Positions 32,675 through 42,237 of a DNA stretch of 64,000 nt are shown here, one piece after another. The stretch is from Hymenobacter cellulosilyticus (GTDB lineage Bacteria > Bacteroidota > Bacteroidia > Cytophagales > Hymenobacteraceae): assembly GCF_022919215.1 (NCBI RefSeq), contig NZ_CP095046.1:248001-312000 (forward strand), in the 5' to 3' direction. The stretch's first letter is position 1; every line of letters starts with the position of its first letter. A model generated the notes under the pieces. It was given only the letters and a program-made list of their open reading frames with translations. It had not been told where the DNA came from and made no database searches. A program made the translations under genes and the position numbers.

Positions 32675-33439
32675 TTAATCGTACTGCGAGTCGCGCAGGT
32701 GCACGGGGGCGCTTTTCTTGCGCAGGCGCATATTGAGCGTTTCCACCAGCAGGGAAAAGAACATGGCGAAATAAATGTAGCCCTTTGGAATTTCCTTGTG
32801 GAACGCTTCCATCACCAGCATGATACCAATCATGATCAGGAACGACAGAGCCAGCATCTTGATGGTGGGGTTCTTGTTGACGAAGTCGGCAATGTAGCCC
32901 GAGAAGGCCAGCATGACGCCCATAGCCAGAATGACGGCCAGAATCATCACCAACACGTTGTCGACCAGGCCTACAGCCGTCAGGATGGAGTCGAAGGAGA
33001 AGACGATGTCGACAATGACGATCTGCAGGATTACGCGCGACATTGTGTGGAATTTTCCTTCCCCGGCCGCGTCTTCCTCACCTTGCAGCTTGGTATGAAT
33101 CTCGGTGGTGCTCTTGCTCAGCAAAAACAAGCCGCCGGCCAGCAGGATAAGGTCGCGCCCCGACACTCCGAAGTTGGGCTCCAGGAAAGGCAGATTCAAG
33201 GTAAAGAGCGGTTCCTTCAGGCTTACAATCCAGGAGATACTGAGCAGCAGGCCAATACGAAACAGCAGGGCCAGCAGCAGGCCGATGGTGCGGCCGCGCT
33301 TTTGCTGATCGTGGGGCAGCTTATTAACGACGATGGAAATGAAGATGATGTTGTCAATGCCTAGCACGATTTCCATAAAGGTCAGCGTGAGCAAACTAAT
33401 CCAGGTGGCGGGACTGGAAAAAGCAGAAAGGTCAAACAC
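32675..33439 (-). CDS. TerC family membrane protein
   Basis: A 254-residue inner-membrane protein with about seven hydrophobic helices and the TerC hallmarks: the acidic transmembrane motif MEIVLGIDNIIFISIVVNKL, KSTTEIHTKLQG in the central loop, VDIVFSFDSILTAVGLVDNV as the second acidic helix, and the C-terminal KGYIYFAMFFSLLVETLNMR. The family is linked to tellurite resistance and more recently to manganese export during protein secretion. Which role applies here is not evident. The gene stands alone. ATG and length agree with the family. Confidence 0.93.
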   Translation of the reverse strand: MFDLSAFSSPATWISLLTLTFMEIVLGIDNIIFISIVVNKLPHDQQKRGRTIGLLLALLFRIGLLLSISWIVSLKEPLFTLNLPFLEPNFGVSGRDLILLAGGLFLLSKSTTEIHTKLQGEEDAAGEGKFHTMSRVILQIVIVDIVFSFDSILTAVGLVDNVLVMILAVILAMGVMLAFSGYIADFVNKNPTIKMLALSFLIMIGIMLVMEAFHKEIPKGYIYFAMFFSLLVETLNMRLRKKSAPVHLRDSQYD

Positions 33440-33564
33440 GAGAAAAGGCGCTAAGGTGAGAAGATGGTTTTTACTGGGCCAAGGTGAAAAAATGGGCCGC
33501 CGGGGGCCGACGAGTCAAACGACTCGTCGGCGCAGTACCCACGGCGGCACCTCACCCAGTAACT

Positions 33565-34059
33565 TTATTTCATGTTCACGAACTGCAGAGGCTGACCGAT
33601 TTCAGCAACCTTCTGGCGGAGCAGGGCAATGACTTGCTGCAGGTCGTCAATCTTCTTGGCCGACACCCGGATTTGCTCGTCCTGGGTCTGGGCGTCCACC
33701 TTGATTTTGCTGTCCTTAATGAGCTTCATAATCTTGCGGCTGGCTTCCTTATCGATGCCGGCCCGCACCTTGACGGTTTTCTTCACCATGGCCCCGTTGG
33801 GCTGCTCCTCGGCCGAGAAATCGAGGCAGGTACCGTCGAGGCCCTGCTTTACTACGCGGCCCAGCAGAATGTCTTCCAGGGCCTTTACCCGCATGGAATT
33901 CTCGGAGCTGAGCTGAATGGTGTTGGCCTTTTTATCGAGTTCAATACCGCCTTTCGTGTCGCGCAGGTCGTAGCGGGTCTGCAGCTCTTTTTTGGCGGTG
34001 TTTACCGCGTTTTCCAGGGTTTGCGGGTCTACTTTGCTTACAATGTCAAACGAGGGCAT
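33565..34059 (-). CDS. YajQ family nucleotide-binding protein
   Basis: A 164-residue cytoplasmic protein of the YajQ family, of which some members bind cyclic di-GMP and influence transcription. It begins MPSFDIVSKVDPQTLENAVN, the conserved N terminus, which fixes the start at 34059 although the frame stays open further. Other conserved blocks are ELQTRYDLRDTKGGIELDKK, GTCLDFSAEEQPNGAMVKKT, VRAGIDKEASRKIMKLIKDS and KIKVDAQTQDEQIRVSAKKI. The length matches the usual 160-165 residues. A promoter box is visible upstream at 34156-34163 on the same strand. Confidence 0.95.
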   Translation of the reverse strand: MPSFDIVSKVDPQTLENAVNTAKKELQTRYDLRDTKGGIELDKKANTIQLSSENSMRVKALEDILLGRVVKQGLDGTCLDFSAEEQPNGAMVKKTVKVRAGIDKEASRKIMKLIKDSKIKVDAQTQDEQIRVSAKKIDDLQQVIALLRQKVAEIGQPLQFVNMK

Positions 34060-34155
34060 GGTCGTGGATTGGGAGTGAAAGGATGGCAGCCGGCCCAAAG
34101 CCGGAAGGGCCTGAGCCGGCCCCAACCGGCATACGTACACCGGCCGGGGAAGGGT

Positions 34156-34163
34156 CAAAAGTA
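34156..34163 (-). promoter_or_regulatory. Promoter box TACTTTTG for yajQ
   Basis: On the minus strand the octamer TACTTTTG fits TAnnTTTG and stands about 97 bp before the yajQ start. The divergent acetyltransferase gene begins at 34234. Confidence 0.45.
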
Positions 34164-34233
34164 CCAAATGCCCGCGGCAACCCACTTAGATATTTCGGCC
34201 GCTATTCTCCAACTTGCCTCTTTCCCTGTTCTT

Positions 34234-34671
34234 ATGCCGGTTCGTGCCCCTTCCTCCCCCTCCGACTTCGCCGCTTACTACCAGCTTCGCTACCGGGTGC
34301 TGCGCCAGCCCTGGAATCAGCCGCTCGGCTCCGAGCGGGCCGACGACGATGATGCCCCCAGCACTACGCACGCGCTGTATTCCACCCAGGCGGGAGAAGT
34401 AGTGGGGGTAGCCCGGCTTCACCCCTCGGGCCCAGGCCAGGCTCAGGTGCGCTACATGGCCGTCGACCCGGCGTTTCAGGGTCAAGGCATCGGGCAGCAG
34501 TTGCTCGAATACCTAGAAGACGCTGCCCGCCGCCAGGGCCTGACCGAATGCATTCTGCACGCCCGTCAGCAAGCCGTACCGTTTTATGAGCGGCTGGGCT
34601 ACCGGGTGGTAGCGCCTTCCCACCAGCTCTTCGGCACTATCCAGCACTTTCTGATGCGTAAGGATCTGTAG
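34234..34671 (+). CDS. GNAT family N-acetyltransferase
   Basis: A 145-residue acetyl-CoA-dependent acetyltransferase. The acetyl-CoA binding loop is visible as YMAVDPAFQGQGIGQQLLEY (the Q/RxxGxG/A signature is QGQGIG), followed by LHARQQAVPFYERLGYRVVA, the typical motif B. The N terminus (AYYQLRYRVLRQPW) recalls the ElaA-like branch, whose substrate is unknown. The ATG at 34234 is used; the frame runs upstream antisense through yajQ, which is only a shadow. It is divergent from yajQ. Confidence 0.9.
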   Translation: MPVRAPSSPSDFAAYYQLRYRVLRQPWNQPLGSERADDDDAPSTTHALYSTQAGEVVGVARLHPSGPGQAQVRYMAVDPAFQGQGIGQQLLEYLEDAARRQGLTECILHARQQAVPFYERLGYRVVAPSHQLFGTIQHFLMRKDL

Positions 34672-34713
34672 AAGCCAGTAGAGCGGCAGCAACCGAATCA
34701 GCCTGCTCTGGGT

Positions 34714-35019
34714 TCAGAACTTTTCCTGGCCCCGCAGCAGGTCGAAGTAGAGGCGGAAGTCGCCGAGCAGGGAATACCAGGGGTGCTGAAACGTAGCCGG
34801 GCGGTTGCGCTCCACGAAGAAGTGCCCAATCCAGGCGAAACCGTAGGCGGCCACGATGCCCAGCGGAATCAGGTTGAAGCGCTGCCAGAACACGGCCAAA
34901 CCCAGGGCCAGCAAAAACAGCGTGGTCCCGATGAAGTGCAGAATACGGGTTCCGCGCTTGCTGTGCTCCCGGAGGTAGCGCGGGTAAAATTCGGCGAAGG
35001 TGAGCGGCAAGGCAGACAT
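34714..35019 (-). CDS. DUF962/Mpo1-like membrane protein
   Basis: A 101-residue protein with two hydrophobic segments (FIGTTLFLLALGLAVFW and LGIVAAYGFAWIGHFFVE). The family signature is complete: FAEFYPRYLREHSKRGTRIL with HFIG after it, and GHFFVERNRPATFQHPWYSL. The conserved histidines correspond to the metal-binding ones of yeast Mpo1, a dioxygenase of fatty-acid alpha-oxidation, so an iron-dependent lipid oxidation role is possible but untested in bacteria. The ATG start is conserved. The gene is convergent with the acetyltransferase gene. Confidence 0.9.
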   Translation of the reverse strand: MSALPLTFAEFYPRYLREHSKRGTRILHFIGTTLFLLALGLAVFWQRFNLIPLGIVAAYGFAWIGHFFVERNRPATFQHPWYSLLGDFRLYFDLLRGQEKF

Positions 35020-35094
35020 GGCGGTGGGGTTATACCGTAAAGAAACCTAACTTTTCGGCTAATAACCAGTCTTTTCCGCCCAGTCCCTCACGCT

Positions 35095-35580
35095 ATGGAG
35101 CAATCCTTCGACGTAGCTACTCTGGTAGCTATTTACAACCAAATCAACCACTACGGCCGCACCAACGGCATGCAGCTCACGGTGGCCAGCCCCGGCCAGG
35201 TAGAATACAGCATGACGGTCCGGCCCGAGCACCTGTCGTCGCCGGGTACCTGCCACGGCGGCGTTATTGCGGGCCTGATGGACTCGGCCCTCGGCGCGGC
35301 AGCCCTTACCCTGGCTTTCCAGACCGGGGAGCTAGTTTCCACGGTAGAATTTAAAATCAACTACCTGCACCCCGTGCGGCTGCAGGACCTCCTCGTGGCC
35401 CGGGCCCGCGTAGACCACCCGGGCAAAACCCTGGTGGTGAGCAGCGCCGAAATTCACTGCCTGAACCGGGAGCTGATAGTAGCCCGCGGCATGGGCACCT
35501 TCAACCGCTACCCGGCCGACAAGCGCGACTTCCACCGCCTGCTTTTTCCCGATACCGATACCACGCCCGTCGACTTGTAG
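35095..35580 (+). CDS. PaaI-type hotdog thioesterase
   Basis: A 161-residue hotdog-fold acyl-CoA thioesterase. The catalytic segment is CHGGVIAGLMDSALGAAALT, with the family HGG and an Asp that activates water. Strands VSTVEFKINYLHPVRLQDLL and LVVSSAEIHCLNRELIVARG complete the fold. It hydrolyses some acyl-CoA to free acid and CoA; the acyl group cannot be named from sequence. The start is ATG. A terminator lies directly after the stop. Confidence 0.9.
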   Translation: MEQSFDVATLVAIYNQINHYGRTNGMQLTVASPGQVEYSMTVRPEHLSSPGTCHGGVIAGLMDSALGAAALTLAFQTGELVSTVEFKINYLHPVRLQDLLVARARVDHPGKTLVVSSAEIHCLNRELIVARGMGTFNRYPADKRDFHRLLFPDTDTTPVDL

Positions 35581-35597
35581 AAGGGTCTTCCGATACG

Positions 35598-35636
35598 AAA
35601 GCCGGCCGCTCCCTTGTTGGGAACGGCCGGCTTTTT
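35598..35636. terminator. Bidirectional terminator
   Basis: AAAGCCGGCCG (35598-35608) pairs with CGGCCGGCTTT and the inner CTCCC with GGGAA; T runs follow on the plus strand. It lies between the convergent thioesterase and NYN genes. Confidence 0.85.
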
Positions 35637-35660
35637 CGGTTAAACGAACTTCTGAGCTAC

Positions 35661-36656
35661 TTAGATGAGGTCGGAGGAAGCCGACTCGTGCTCGTGCTCT
35701 TCGTACTCGTCGCCGTCAGGATCCTGGGGCGGCTGTACTTTACGCACGTTGCGGGCGCAGTCTTCGTCGCGGTGGTTGCGGCCCACCGTAAATTCCACCC
35801 AGTCACCTTCGCGCAGGTCATTGAAGTCGCCTTCGGCCATGTCGGCGTAGCTGAAGAACAGGTTGTTTGGCGGCATTACCACGAAGCCAAAGCCGTTTTT
35901 CAGGTTCTTGATGGTGCTGATGCCAACCGTGCCAACGGGACCGGCAGCCGTGGGGCCCGTAGGGCGCACCGGCTTAACGGAGGGGAAAGCGACGGGCTCG
36001 GGCTGATTCACGAACAGGCTTTCGATTAGCTCGTCGCTGCTGGCCAGACCGTTGTCAATCACGTCGTGCATGGCCACGGGGTAGGTCACGTGCTCCAGCA
36101 GTTGCTGGGAGGCGCGGGTTACCCGGTTTTCACCTTTGAAGTCCACGTACTTGAAGTCCCAGTTCAGCAGCATCACGCGGGTGCCGATGGTGTTGAGCTT
36201 CTTGATCAGGGGCACGTAGTCCGAGTCGCCGGCAATAAGCACAATCACGTCGAAGCTCTTGTGCAGGGCCAGTTCCAGGGCCTCCAGGGCCAGCCACACA
36301 TCGATGCCCTTTTCCTGCAAACGGCCGTCGCGCGTTTTCAGGGGCATGTAGTGGGTGGCAATACCCAGATTCATCAAAATATCGTCCAGCAGACGGTCGT
36401 GAAACAACCGGTCTTTGTCGCGGGCTTCGGTAGCGGAGAGGCGGCCACGGAAAAAGTGGGAGTCCGTAATCTGGCTCAGGCGAACATCTACGTCTTCCTC
36501 TTCAGCGACCTGATGGCGAATATATTCGTGCAGGCCTTCTAAACTGATACGAGCCTTGCGCTCGTGCTGGAAGTAGTAGTAATCACTGATCTTCAGGAAA
36601 TAATTGCCGTCATAGAAGACGCCGATCCTTATCAGTGGGCTATTCATCTGGTTCAT
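35661..36656 (-). CDS. NYN (LabA-type nuclease) and cold-shock domain protein
   Basis: A 331-residue cytoplasmic protein. The N-terminal NYN domain (about 8-185) has the PIN-like acidic residues: IGVFYDGNYFLKISDYYYF for the first Asp, then EKGIDVWLALEALELALHKS and VIVLIAGDSDYVPLIKKLNT for the others. NYN domains are thought to cut RNA. A Pro-rich linker (VAFPSVKPVRPTGPTAAGP) leads to a cold-shock domain (about 245-310: GTISTIKNLKNGFGFVVMPP, LFFSYADM, REGDWVEFTVG), an RNA-binding fold. The C terminus is acidic. RNA binding plus a putative nuclease suggests RNA processing or turnover; this is inference. A promoter box is present at 36739-36746. Confidence 0.92.
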   Translation of the reverse strand: MNQMNSPLIRIGVFYDGNYFLKISDYYYFQHERKARISLEGLHEYIRHQVAEEEDVDVRLSQITDSHFFRGRLSATEARDKDRLFHDRLLDDILMNLGIATHYMPLKTRDGRLQEKGIDVWLALEALELALHKSFDVIVLIAGDSDYVPLIKKLNTIGTRVMLLNWDFKYVDFKGENRVTRASQQLLEHVTYPVAMHDVIDNGLASSDELIESLFVNQPEPVAFPSVKPVRPTGPTAAGPVGTVGISTIKNLKNGFGFVVMPPNNLFFSYADMAEGDFNDLREGDWVEFTVGRNHRDEDCARNVRKVQPPQDPDGDEYEEHEHESASSDLI

Positions 36657-36738
36657 ACAAAAAAGCTTTAATGCGAGAGGTGTGTAATCAGGGCAGGTAA
36701 GCGAGAAGTGAATTGGGAATGCTAAAGGTAGCTATGAT

Positions 36739-36746
36739 CAAAGATA
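36739..36746 (-). promoter_or_regulatory. Promoter box TATCTTTG for the NYN gene
   Basis: On the minus strand TATCTTTG matches TAnnTTTG, 83 bp upstream of the start codon. Confidence 0.45.
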
Positions 36747-37373
36747 CACACCTTGACCCGTAGGTTAGCCTTTGCATGACCGGCACCTTTCTTCTATCAC
36801 ATGGTTATGTGATCGACGCAAGGCAGGAAATACCAGTTTGTTTGAAAATTGTCGACTTAGAGAGCTAAGGATGGACAATAAACACCCTGTCATTTATAAA
36901 ATCCTATATTCAAATCGAGCTTCCCTCCATGAAGTTACAGAGATCAAAGGCAATAATAGCAAAAACACCTATTACACTATCGACCATTGAGTGCAATTTC
37001 CAGGAGACTACCCTGAAGGGTGCGAAGCTAATATCTTAATCATATTAGTGCAAATTTTCACAAAAAGAGCCAGCCTCAACAACCACCCGAATGAACTTAT
37101 ATGATTGGTATTATTCTCTTATTCAACACAATAGCTTCTACCAAATTCATCTTATTTTAGTCCCCCAGTATCAGCATAATCCAATAAATTTCAATTATCA
37201 TCTTCGCATCATCTTCCCGACAGTCAGCTTTTTAATTTCATTTTCGTTTATAAACAACATATTTTTTTTCAGGAAAATTCTTTTCGAGGCCATTATTAGT
37301 AAGCACGCCAGGGCATTAGGTGGGCCAACCGCGGTGTTGTGCCATGCTATATCACAACAGGCAAACGGGAAAT
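36747..37373. other. AT-rich gene-free stretch
   Basis: About 630 bp are clearly richer in A and T than both sides. Only short open frames occur (for example 36772-36990 and 37091-37489), with neither convincing ribosome-binding sites nor recognisable products. No RNA gene or hairpin stands out. It may be the remnant of acquired DNA. Confidence 0.55.
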
Positions 37374-38114
37374 TTAGAAATTCATCCGGCTTACAATCAG
37401 CACGAGTACCAGCGCGGCATAGCCCACGCAAATTCCTACTTCCATCAGGTTGCCCGAGGTGGAGCCCGTCCGGATCAGGGGTAGCTTGAAAGAGTAGTCG
37501 GACAGGGGCATAAACCACTTCACACCGGCCTTGGTCAGGGAGTCGGCAATGAGGTGGGAGGCGTAGCCAGCTCCGGCGAAATGGGCCACCCCGTGCCAGC
37601 CCAGGGTGTTATTTGCCAGGTAGCCAATGTAGGTCCACAGGGCGGTAGCCCAGATGGTGTGCGTCCAGGTACGGTGGGACGTGTAGGGCGCCAGGGCTAC
37701 GAAGATGCCCAGCAGGCTCAGCCACAAAAACCCCAGGTAAAGGCCGCCCAGCACAGTGCAGGCCCCGGTAAACATCAGGGCCAGTTTGCGGGCCGAACCG
37801 CCCTGCATAGCCACCCCGATGAGCCCAAAGGCTAGGGCCGCCGTGAAGCCCATGCGCCGGTCGGGCCCCTGGGGCAGCATGTAGTGAGTATAGCCGGCCA
37901 GGCCCAGGGCAATGAGGGCGAAAGCAAAGCGCACGTAGTTCTGGGAGAAGCTCAGGCGCTTGCTCAGACGGGAGCTGGGGTGGTCGAGGTCGGGGGCCAG
38001 GGCCGAGAAGCCGGCCAGGGCAATGCCGGCCGGCGAAAAGGGCACGCCCGTGATGAGGCCGCCCACGGCCACCCCGGTAATGAGGCCGATGGCCAGGTGA
38101 GAAGAACCGCGCAC
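37374..38114 (-). CDS. YdjM-type membrane-bound metal-dependent hydrolase
   Basis: A 246-residue inner-membrane protein with about six hydrophobic segments. The family's histidine/aspartate pattern is clear: SSHLAIGLITG near the N terminus, LAPDLDHPSSRLSKRL, YTSHRTWTHTIWATALWTYI and SHLIADSLTKAGVKWFMPLS followed by YSFKLPLIRTGS. These ligands should bind metal at the membrane face. The E. coli homologue YdjM is induced by the SOS response; no LexA site can be claimed here. The GTG at 38114, which gives MRGSSHLAIG, is preferred to an ATG 15 codons upstream whose extra residues have no family match; either is possible. Confidence 0.85.
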   Translation of the reverse strand: MRGSSHLAIGLITGVAVGGLITGVPFSPAGIALAGFSALAPDLDHPSSRLSKRLSFSQNYVRFAFALIALGLAGYTHYMLPQGPDRRMGFTAALAFGLIGVAMQGGSARKLALMFTGACTVLGGLYLGFLWLSLLGIFVALAPYTSHRTWTHTIWATALWTYIGYLANNTLGWHGVAHFAGAGYASHLIADSLTKAGVKWFMPLSDYSFKLPLIRTGSTSGNLMEVGICVGYAALVLVLIVSRMNF

Positions 38115-38165
38115 TAGAGGAAATTGGGGAAATAGCCTAAAGCACGAAGGTACGCTCAACCCCGA

Positions 38166-38363
38166 CTAGTTGGGCACGGGCAGCAGATATACAATTTCCG
38201 GCTCCATGGGCGGCTCGGGCGCGGCCACCGGGCGGGCCGGGTAGCGGGCGGCCTTGCGCCGGGCCTGGCTGAGTTTCGACCAGGCGTGGTTGAGGTTTTG
38301 CCAACGCACCCAGGCGTCGAAATTGAAGTCTTGGTCCTCGGCGGGATTCTGAGTGGGGTCCAT
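38166..38363 (-). CDS. Small hypothetical protein, 65 residues
   Basis: A short frame starting ATG at 38363 (MDPTQNPAEDQDFNFDAWVR) and ending in PPMEPEIVYLLPVPN. The composition looks coding: an acidic start, a helix rich in Trp/Asn/Lys/Arg (WQNLNHAWSKLSQARRKAAR) and a Pro-rich end. It lies 52 bp upstream of the hydrolase gene on the same strand, so they could share a transcript. Nothing is known of its function, and a longer antisense frame through mfd that includes it is a shadow. Confidence 0.55.
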   Translation of the reverse strand: MDPTQNPAEDQDFNFDAWVRWQNLNHAWSKLSQARRKAARYPARPVAAPEPPMEPEIVYLLPVPN

Positions 38364-38588
38364 ACGCAACAGGTTAAAAATCGGGAATTGGTGCGGAGTG
38401 CAGACGAAAGCAAAGACCAATTTATCAATTTTTCTCAAACTCAGCCGCAACCTTTTTTCATTCGGGCTTCGCGGAAACTTTCGGACCTTGCCAGCGGTAT
38501 TGCTTACCACATTGCCTAAACACTGCCCGACCGGATTTGTCTTCGGCCGGGCTTCTCCCTTTTGCCTTTCTCCTAGCCGCCCGTCGTT

Positions 38589-41500
38589 TTGAAGGTCTCC
38601 GATTTCCTCCAGCTCTACTCCCTCGACCCCACCGGCATGACCGTGGGCGCCCGCCTGAACCCGGCCACGCGCCATAGTCTGCGGCCGGCCGATGCCAAGG
38701 CTACCGATGCGCCCGTGCGCCTGCACCTGCGCGGCCTCGTGGGCTCCCAGGACGCGGTGCTGGCCGCCGCCCTGCACCAGGAGTTTCCCGACCAGCACCA
38801 CCTCTTCATCCTGCACGACCGGGAAGAGGCCGCCTATTTCCTGGCCGACCTCCAGCACCTGGTGCCCGACGAGGAGCCGCTCTTGTTCCCGAGCTCCTAC
38901 AAGCGCCCCTACGCCTTCGACGAGACGGAAAACGCCAACGTGCTGATGCGGGCCGAGGTGCTGAATAAGCTGAACTCTCACCGGGGACCAAAAACCACCG
39001 CTGAGCAGGCCTCCGAGGATGCCGACGACGCCCTGCCGGAAGGCTCGCCCAAGGTGAAAGACAAAAAGGCCAAAATCAGCGTGAAGGACACGGCCGGAGC
39101 CCTGATTGTCACCTACCCCGAAGCGCTGTTCGAGAAGGTTATCAACAAGAAGAGCTTAGTTGCCAACACCTTTATTGTGAAGGCAGGTGACAAGCTCGAC
39201 GTCAACTTTATCAGCGACATGCTGGCCGAGTACGACTTCGAGCGGAGCGACTTTGTGTACGAGGCGGGCCAGTTTGCCGTGCGCGGCGGTATCGTGGACA
39301 TCTTCAGCTACGCCAACGAGCTGCCCTACCGCATCGAACTGTTCGGCGACGAGGTGGAAACCATCCGCACCTTCGACCCGGAAAGCCAATTGTCGGTGGA
39401 GAAGCGGCAGCAGGTGAGCATCATCCCCAACGTGCAAACCAAGCTGTTGCAGGAAACCCGGGAGGCCTTTCTGGACTTCATCCCCCGCAACACCGCCATC
39501 TGGGCCAAGGACGTGCGCCAGACTCTGGACGTGGTAGAGGAATCCTTCGACCGGGCCGAGCAGGGCTTCAAGGAAATGCTGGCTTCGGCCGGCGGCGTGC
39601 AGATTGTGAGCAAGCCCGAAGACCTGTTCGAGACGGGCAAGTCGTTCAAGAAGCTGCTCGACAACTTCCCCATCGTGGAGTTCGGCAAACGCTTCCACTT
39701 CAAGGCCGGGGCCGAGGAATTCAACTTCAGCGCCAAGCCCCAGCCTTCCTTTAACAAGGACTTCAGCCGCCTGGTCAAGAACCTGCACGACAACCAGGAG
39801 AAGGGCTTTACCAACGTCATTGCCGCCGAATCGGTGCGGCAGGCCGACCGGCTGCGCACCATTTTCGACGAGCTCGACAACAACGTGCAGTTTCAGCACC
39901 TGCTGCTGGGTTTGCGCGAGGGGTTCGTGGACGAAACGCTCAAGCTCGTGGTCTACACCGACCACCAGCTGTTCGAGCGGTTCTACCGGGCCCAGGAAGG
40001 CCGCAAGTTCTCCAAGAAAAAGGCCCTGACCCTGAAAGAGCTGCGCACACTGGTACCCGGCGACTACGTGGTGCACCAGGACTACGGCATTGCCCGCTTT
40101 GCCGGCCTAACCCAGGTTGAAATCAACGACCGGCTGCAGGAAGCCATCCGCCTCGTGTACCGCGACGACGACGTGCTGACCGTCAGCATCCACGCCCTGC
40201 ACAAGATTGCCAAGTACAGCGGGGCCGAGGGCACGCCGCCTACCATGAGCAAGCTGGGCTCCCCGGAGTGGGAAAACAAGAAGAAGTCGGTTAAGAAAAA
40301 GGTCAAGGACATTGCCGCCGAGCTGATCCGCCTCTACGCCAAGCGCAAAACCGCGCCCGGCCACGCCTTCGCCCGCGACTCCTTTATGCAGGCCGAGCTC
40401 GAATCGAGCTTCATTTACGAGGACACGCCCGACCAGGCCAAGGCCACCGAGGACGTGAAGCACGACATGGAGCAGCCCCACCCCATGGACCGCCTGGTGT
40501 GCGGCGACGTGGGCTTCGGCAAAACCGAGGTAGCCATCCGGGCCGCGTTTAAGTCGGTGGCCGACGGCAAGCAGGCGGCCGTGCTGGTGCCCACCACCAT
40601 CCTGGCCATGCAGCACTACAAAACTTTCCGAGAGCGGCTCGCCAACCTGCCCGTGACGGTGGAGTACGTGAACCGCTTCAAGACCACCAAGCAAATCAAG
40701 GAGACGCTACAGCGGGTGGCCGAGGGCAAAACCGACATCCTCATCGGCACCCACCGCCTCACCAACAAGGACATCAAGTTCAAGGACCTGGGCTTGCTCA
40801 TCATCGACGAAGAGCAGAAGTTCGGGGTTAAGACCAAGGACAAGCTCAAGGAGCTGAAGGTAAACGTGGACACGCTGACCCTCTCGGCCACACCCATTCC
40901 GCGCACTCTGCACTTCTCCCTGATGGGCGCCCGCGACCTGTCGGTCATTGCCACGCCCCCGCCGAACCGCCAGCCGGTCCAGACCGAGCTGCACGTGTTC
41001 GATGAGCTGCTGATCCGCGACGCGGTGGCCCGCGAATTGAAGCGCGGCGGGCAGGTGTTCTTCGTGCACAACCGCGTGAAGGACATCGACGAGCTGGCCG
41101 CCATGATTCTGCGCATGGTGCCCGACGCCCGCATCACCACCATTCACGGGCAGATGGAAGGCGACCAGCTCGAAAAGCGCATGATGAAGTTCGTGGACGG
41201 GGAGTACGACGTACTGGTGAGCACCAACCTGATTGAGTCGGGCCTCGACATCCCCAACGCCAACACCATCATCATCAACCGGGCCCACATGCACGGCCTT
41301 TCGGACCTGCACCAGATGCGGGGCCGCGTGGGCCGCTCCAACAAAAAGGCCTACTGCTACCTGCTCACCCCGCCCGTGGCCGGCCTGCCCAGTGACGCCC
41401 GCAAGCGCCTGAGCACCCTGGAGGAATTCTCCGACCTCGGCGACGGCTTCAAGGTAGCCATGCGCGACCTCGACATCCGGGGCGCGGGCAACCTGCTGGG

Positions 41501-42123
41501 CGGCGAGCAGTCGGGCTTTATCAACGACCTGGGCTTCGAAACCTACCACCAGATCCTGGACGAGGCCGTGCAGGAGCTCAAGGAAACCGAGTTCCGCGAC
41601 CTGTTCCTCGGCGACCCCACCCAGCGCCTGCAGGAAGCCGCCGCCACCAAGGGCCCCAAGGAGTGCAACATCGAAACCGACCTGCAAATCCTTATCCCGA
41701 CCACTACGTGAGCAACGTCTCCGAGCGCCTGCAGCTCTACAGCAAGCTCGATAGGGTGAAAGGCCCGAAGAGCTGCGCAAGCTCGTGGCCGGCATCGTGG
41801 ACCGCTTCGGCCCCCTGCCCGCCGAGGTGGAGCAGCTGGCCGACATCGTACGCCTGCGCTGGCAGGCCTGCCACGTCGGCTTCGAAAAGCTCACCCTCAA
41901 GAAGAACCTGCTCAAAGGCTACATCCCGGCCACCAACAACGAGGCCTACTTCCAGGGCGAAACCTTCGGCACCATCCTCAACTACATCCAGACCCACCCC
42001 CGCTCCGCCTCCATGAAGGAGCGCAAGGAACAGCTCATCATCAGCATCGACGAGGTGAAAAGCGTGGGCGCGGCCAAGCGGATTCTCAGTGAACTGGGCA
42101 GTGAGGAGAAGGTGGGAGTGTAG
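38589..42123 (+). CDS. mfd: Transcription-repair coupling factor Mfd (two frameshifts)
   Basis: Mfd removes RNA polymerase stalled at DNA damage and recruits UvrA. The repaired product has about 1,179 residues, a normal length. Visible regions are the UvrB-homology part, the RNA polymerase-interacting domain (VPGDYVVHQDYGIARFAGLT), the RecG-like helicase with Walker A CGDVGFGKTEVAIRAAFKSV, DEEQ box LLIIDEEQKFGVKTKD, motif III TLSATPIPRTLHFSLMGARD, motifs V-VI (IESGLDIPNANTIIINRAHM, QMRGRVGRSNKKAYCYLL) and the C-terminal TRCF domain. Two losses near the end break the frame: a C at 41696-41698 (repair gives LIPDHYVSNVSERLQLYSKL) and a C at 41764-41766 (KGPEELRKLVAGIVDRFGPL). The start is TTG. 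The last 130 bp recur in decayed form at 47463-47589. Confidence 0.95.
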
Positions 42124-42136
42124 GGAATGACTCATT

Positions 42137-42198
42137 TAAACATTGATGCCATGCCATAGTGAGTTAAATAACTCACTATGGCATGGCATCAATGTTTA
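42137..42198. repeat. Perfect 30-bp palindrome beyond mfd
   Basis: The arms 42137-42166 and 42169-42198 are exact inverted copies around a 2-bp centre; the arm begins TAAACATTGATGCCATGCCA. It begins 14 bp after the mfd stop codon and 40 bp before the end of the convergent AIPR gene. It could terminate both transcripts, although it is less GC-rich than other terminators here and lacks T runs. It could also mark the edge of the inserted AT-rich segment. Confidence 0.9.
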
Positions 42199-42237
42199 TT
42201 TTAATATCTTATGTGCTTTGCGGTCAAAATAAAATTA

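Noticed and set aside
36772..37489. Two short frames (36772-36990 and 37091-37489) as genes
   Set aside because: They lack recognisable products and clear start signals, and lie in AT-rich intergenic DNA.
39156..41915. Long minus-strand frames inside mfd
   Set aside because: They are antisense shadows in GC-rich DNA; the plus strand has all Mfd helicase motifs.
42137..42198. Palindrome as the terminal repeat of an insertion sequence
   Set aside because: The arms face each other across 2 bp instead of flanking a transposase gene, and no transposase is present in the window.
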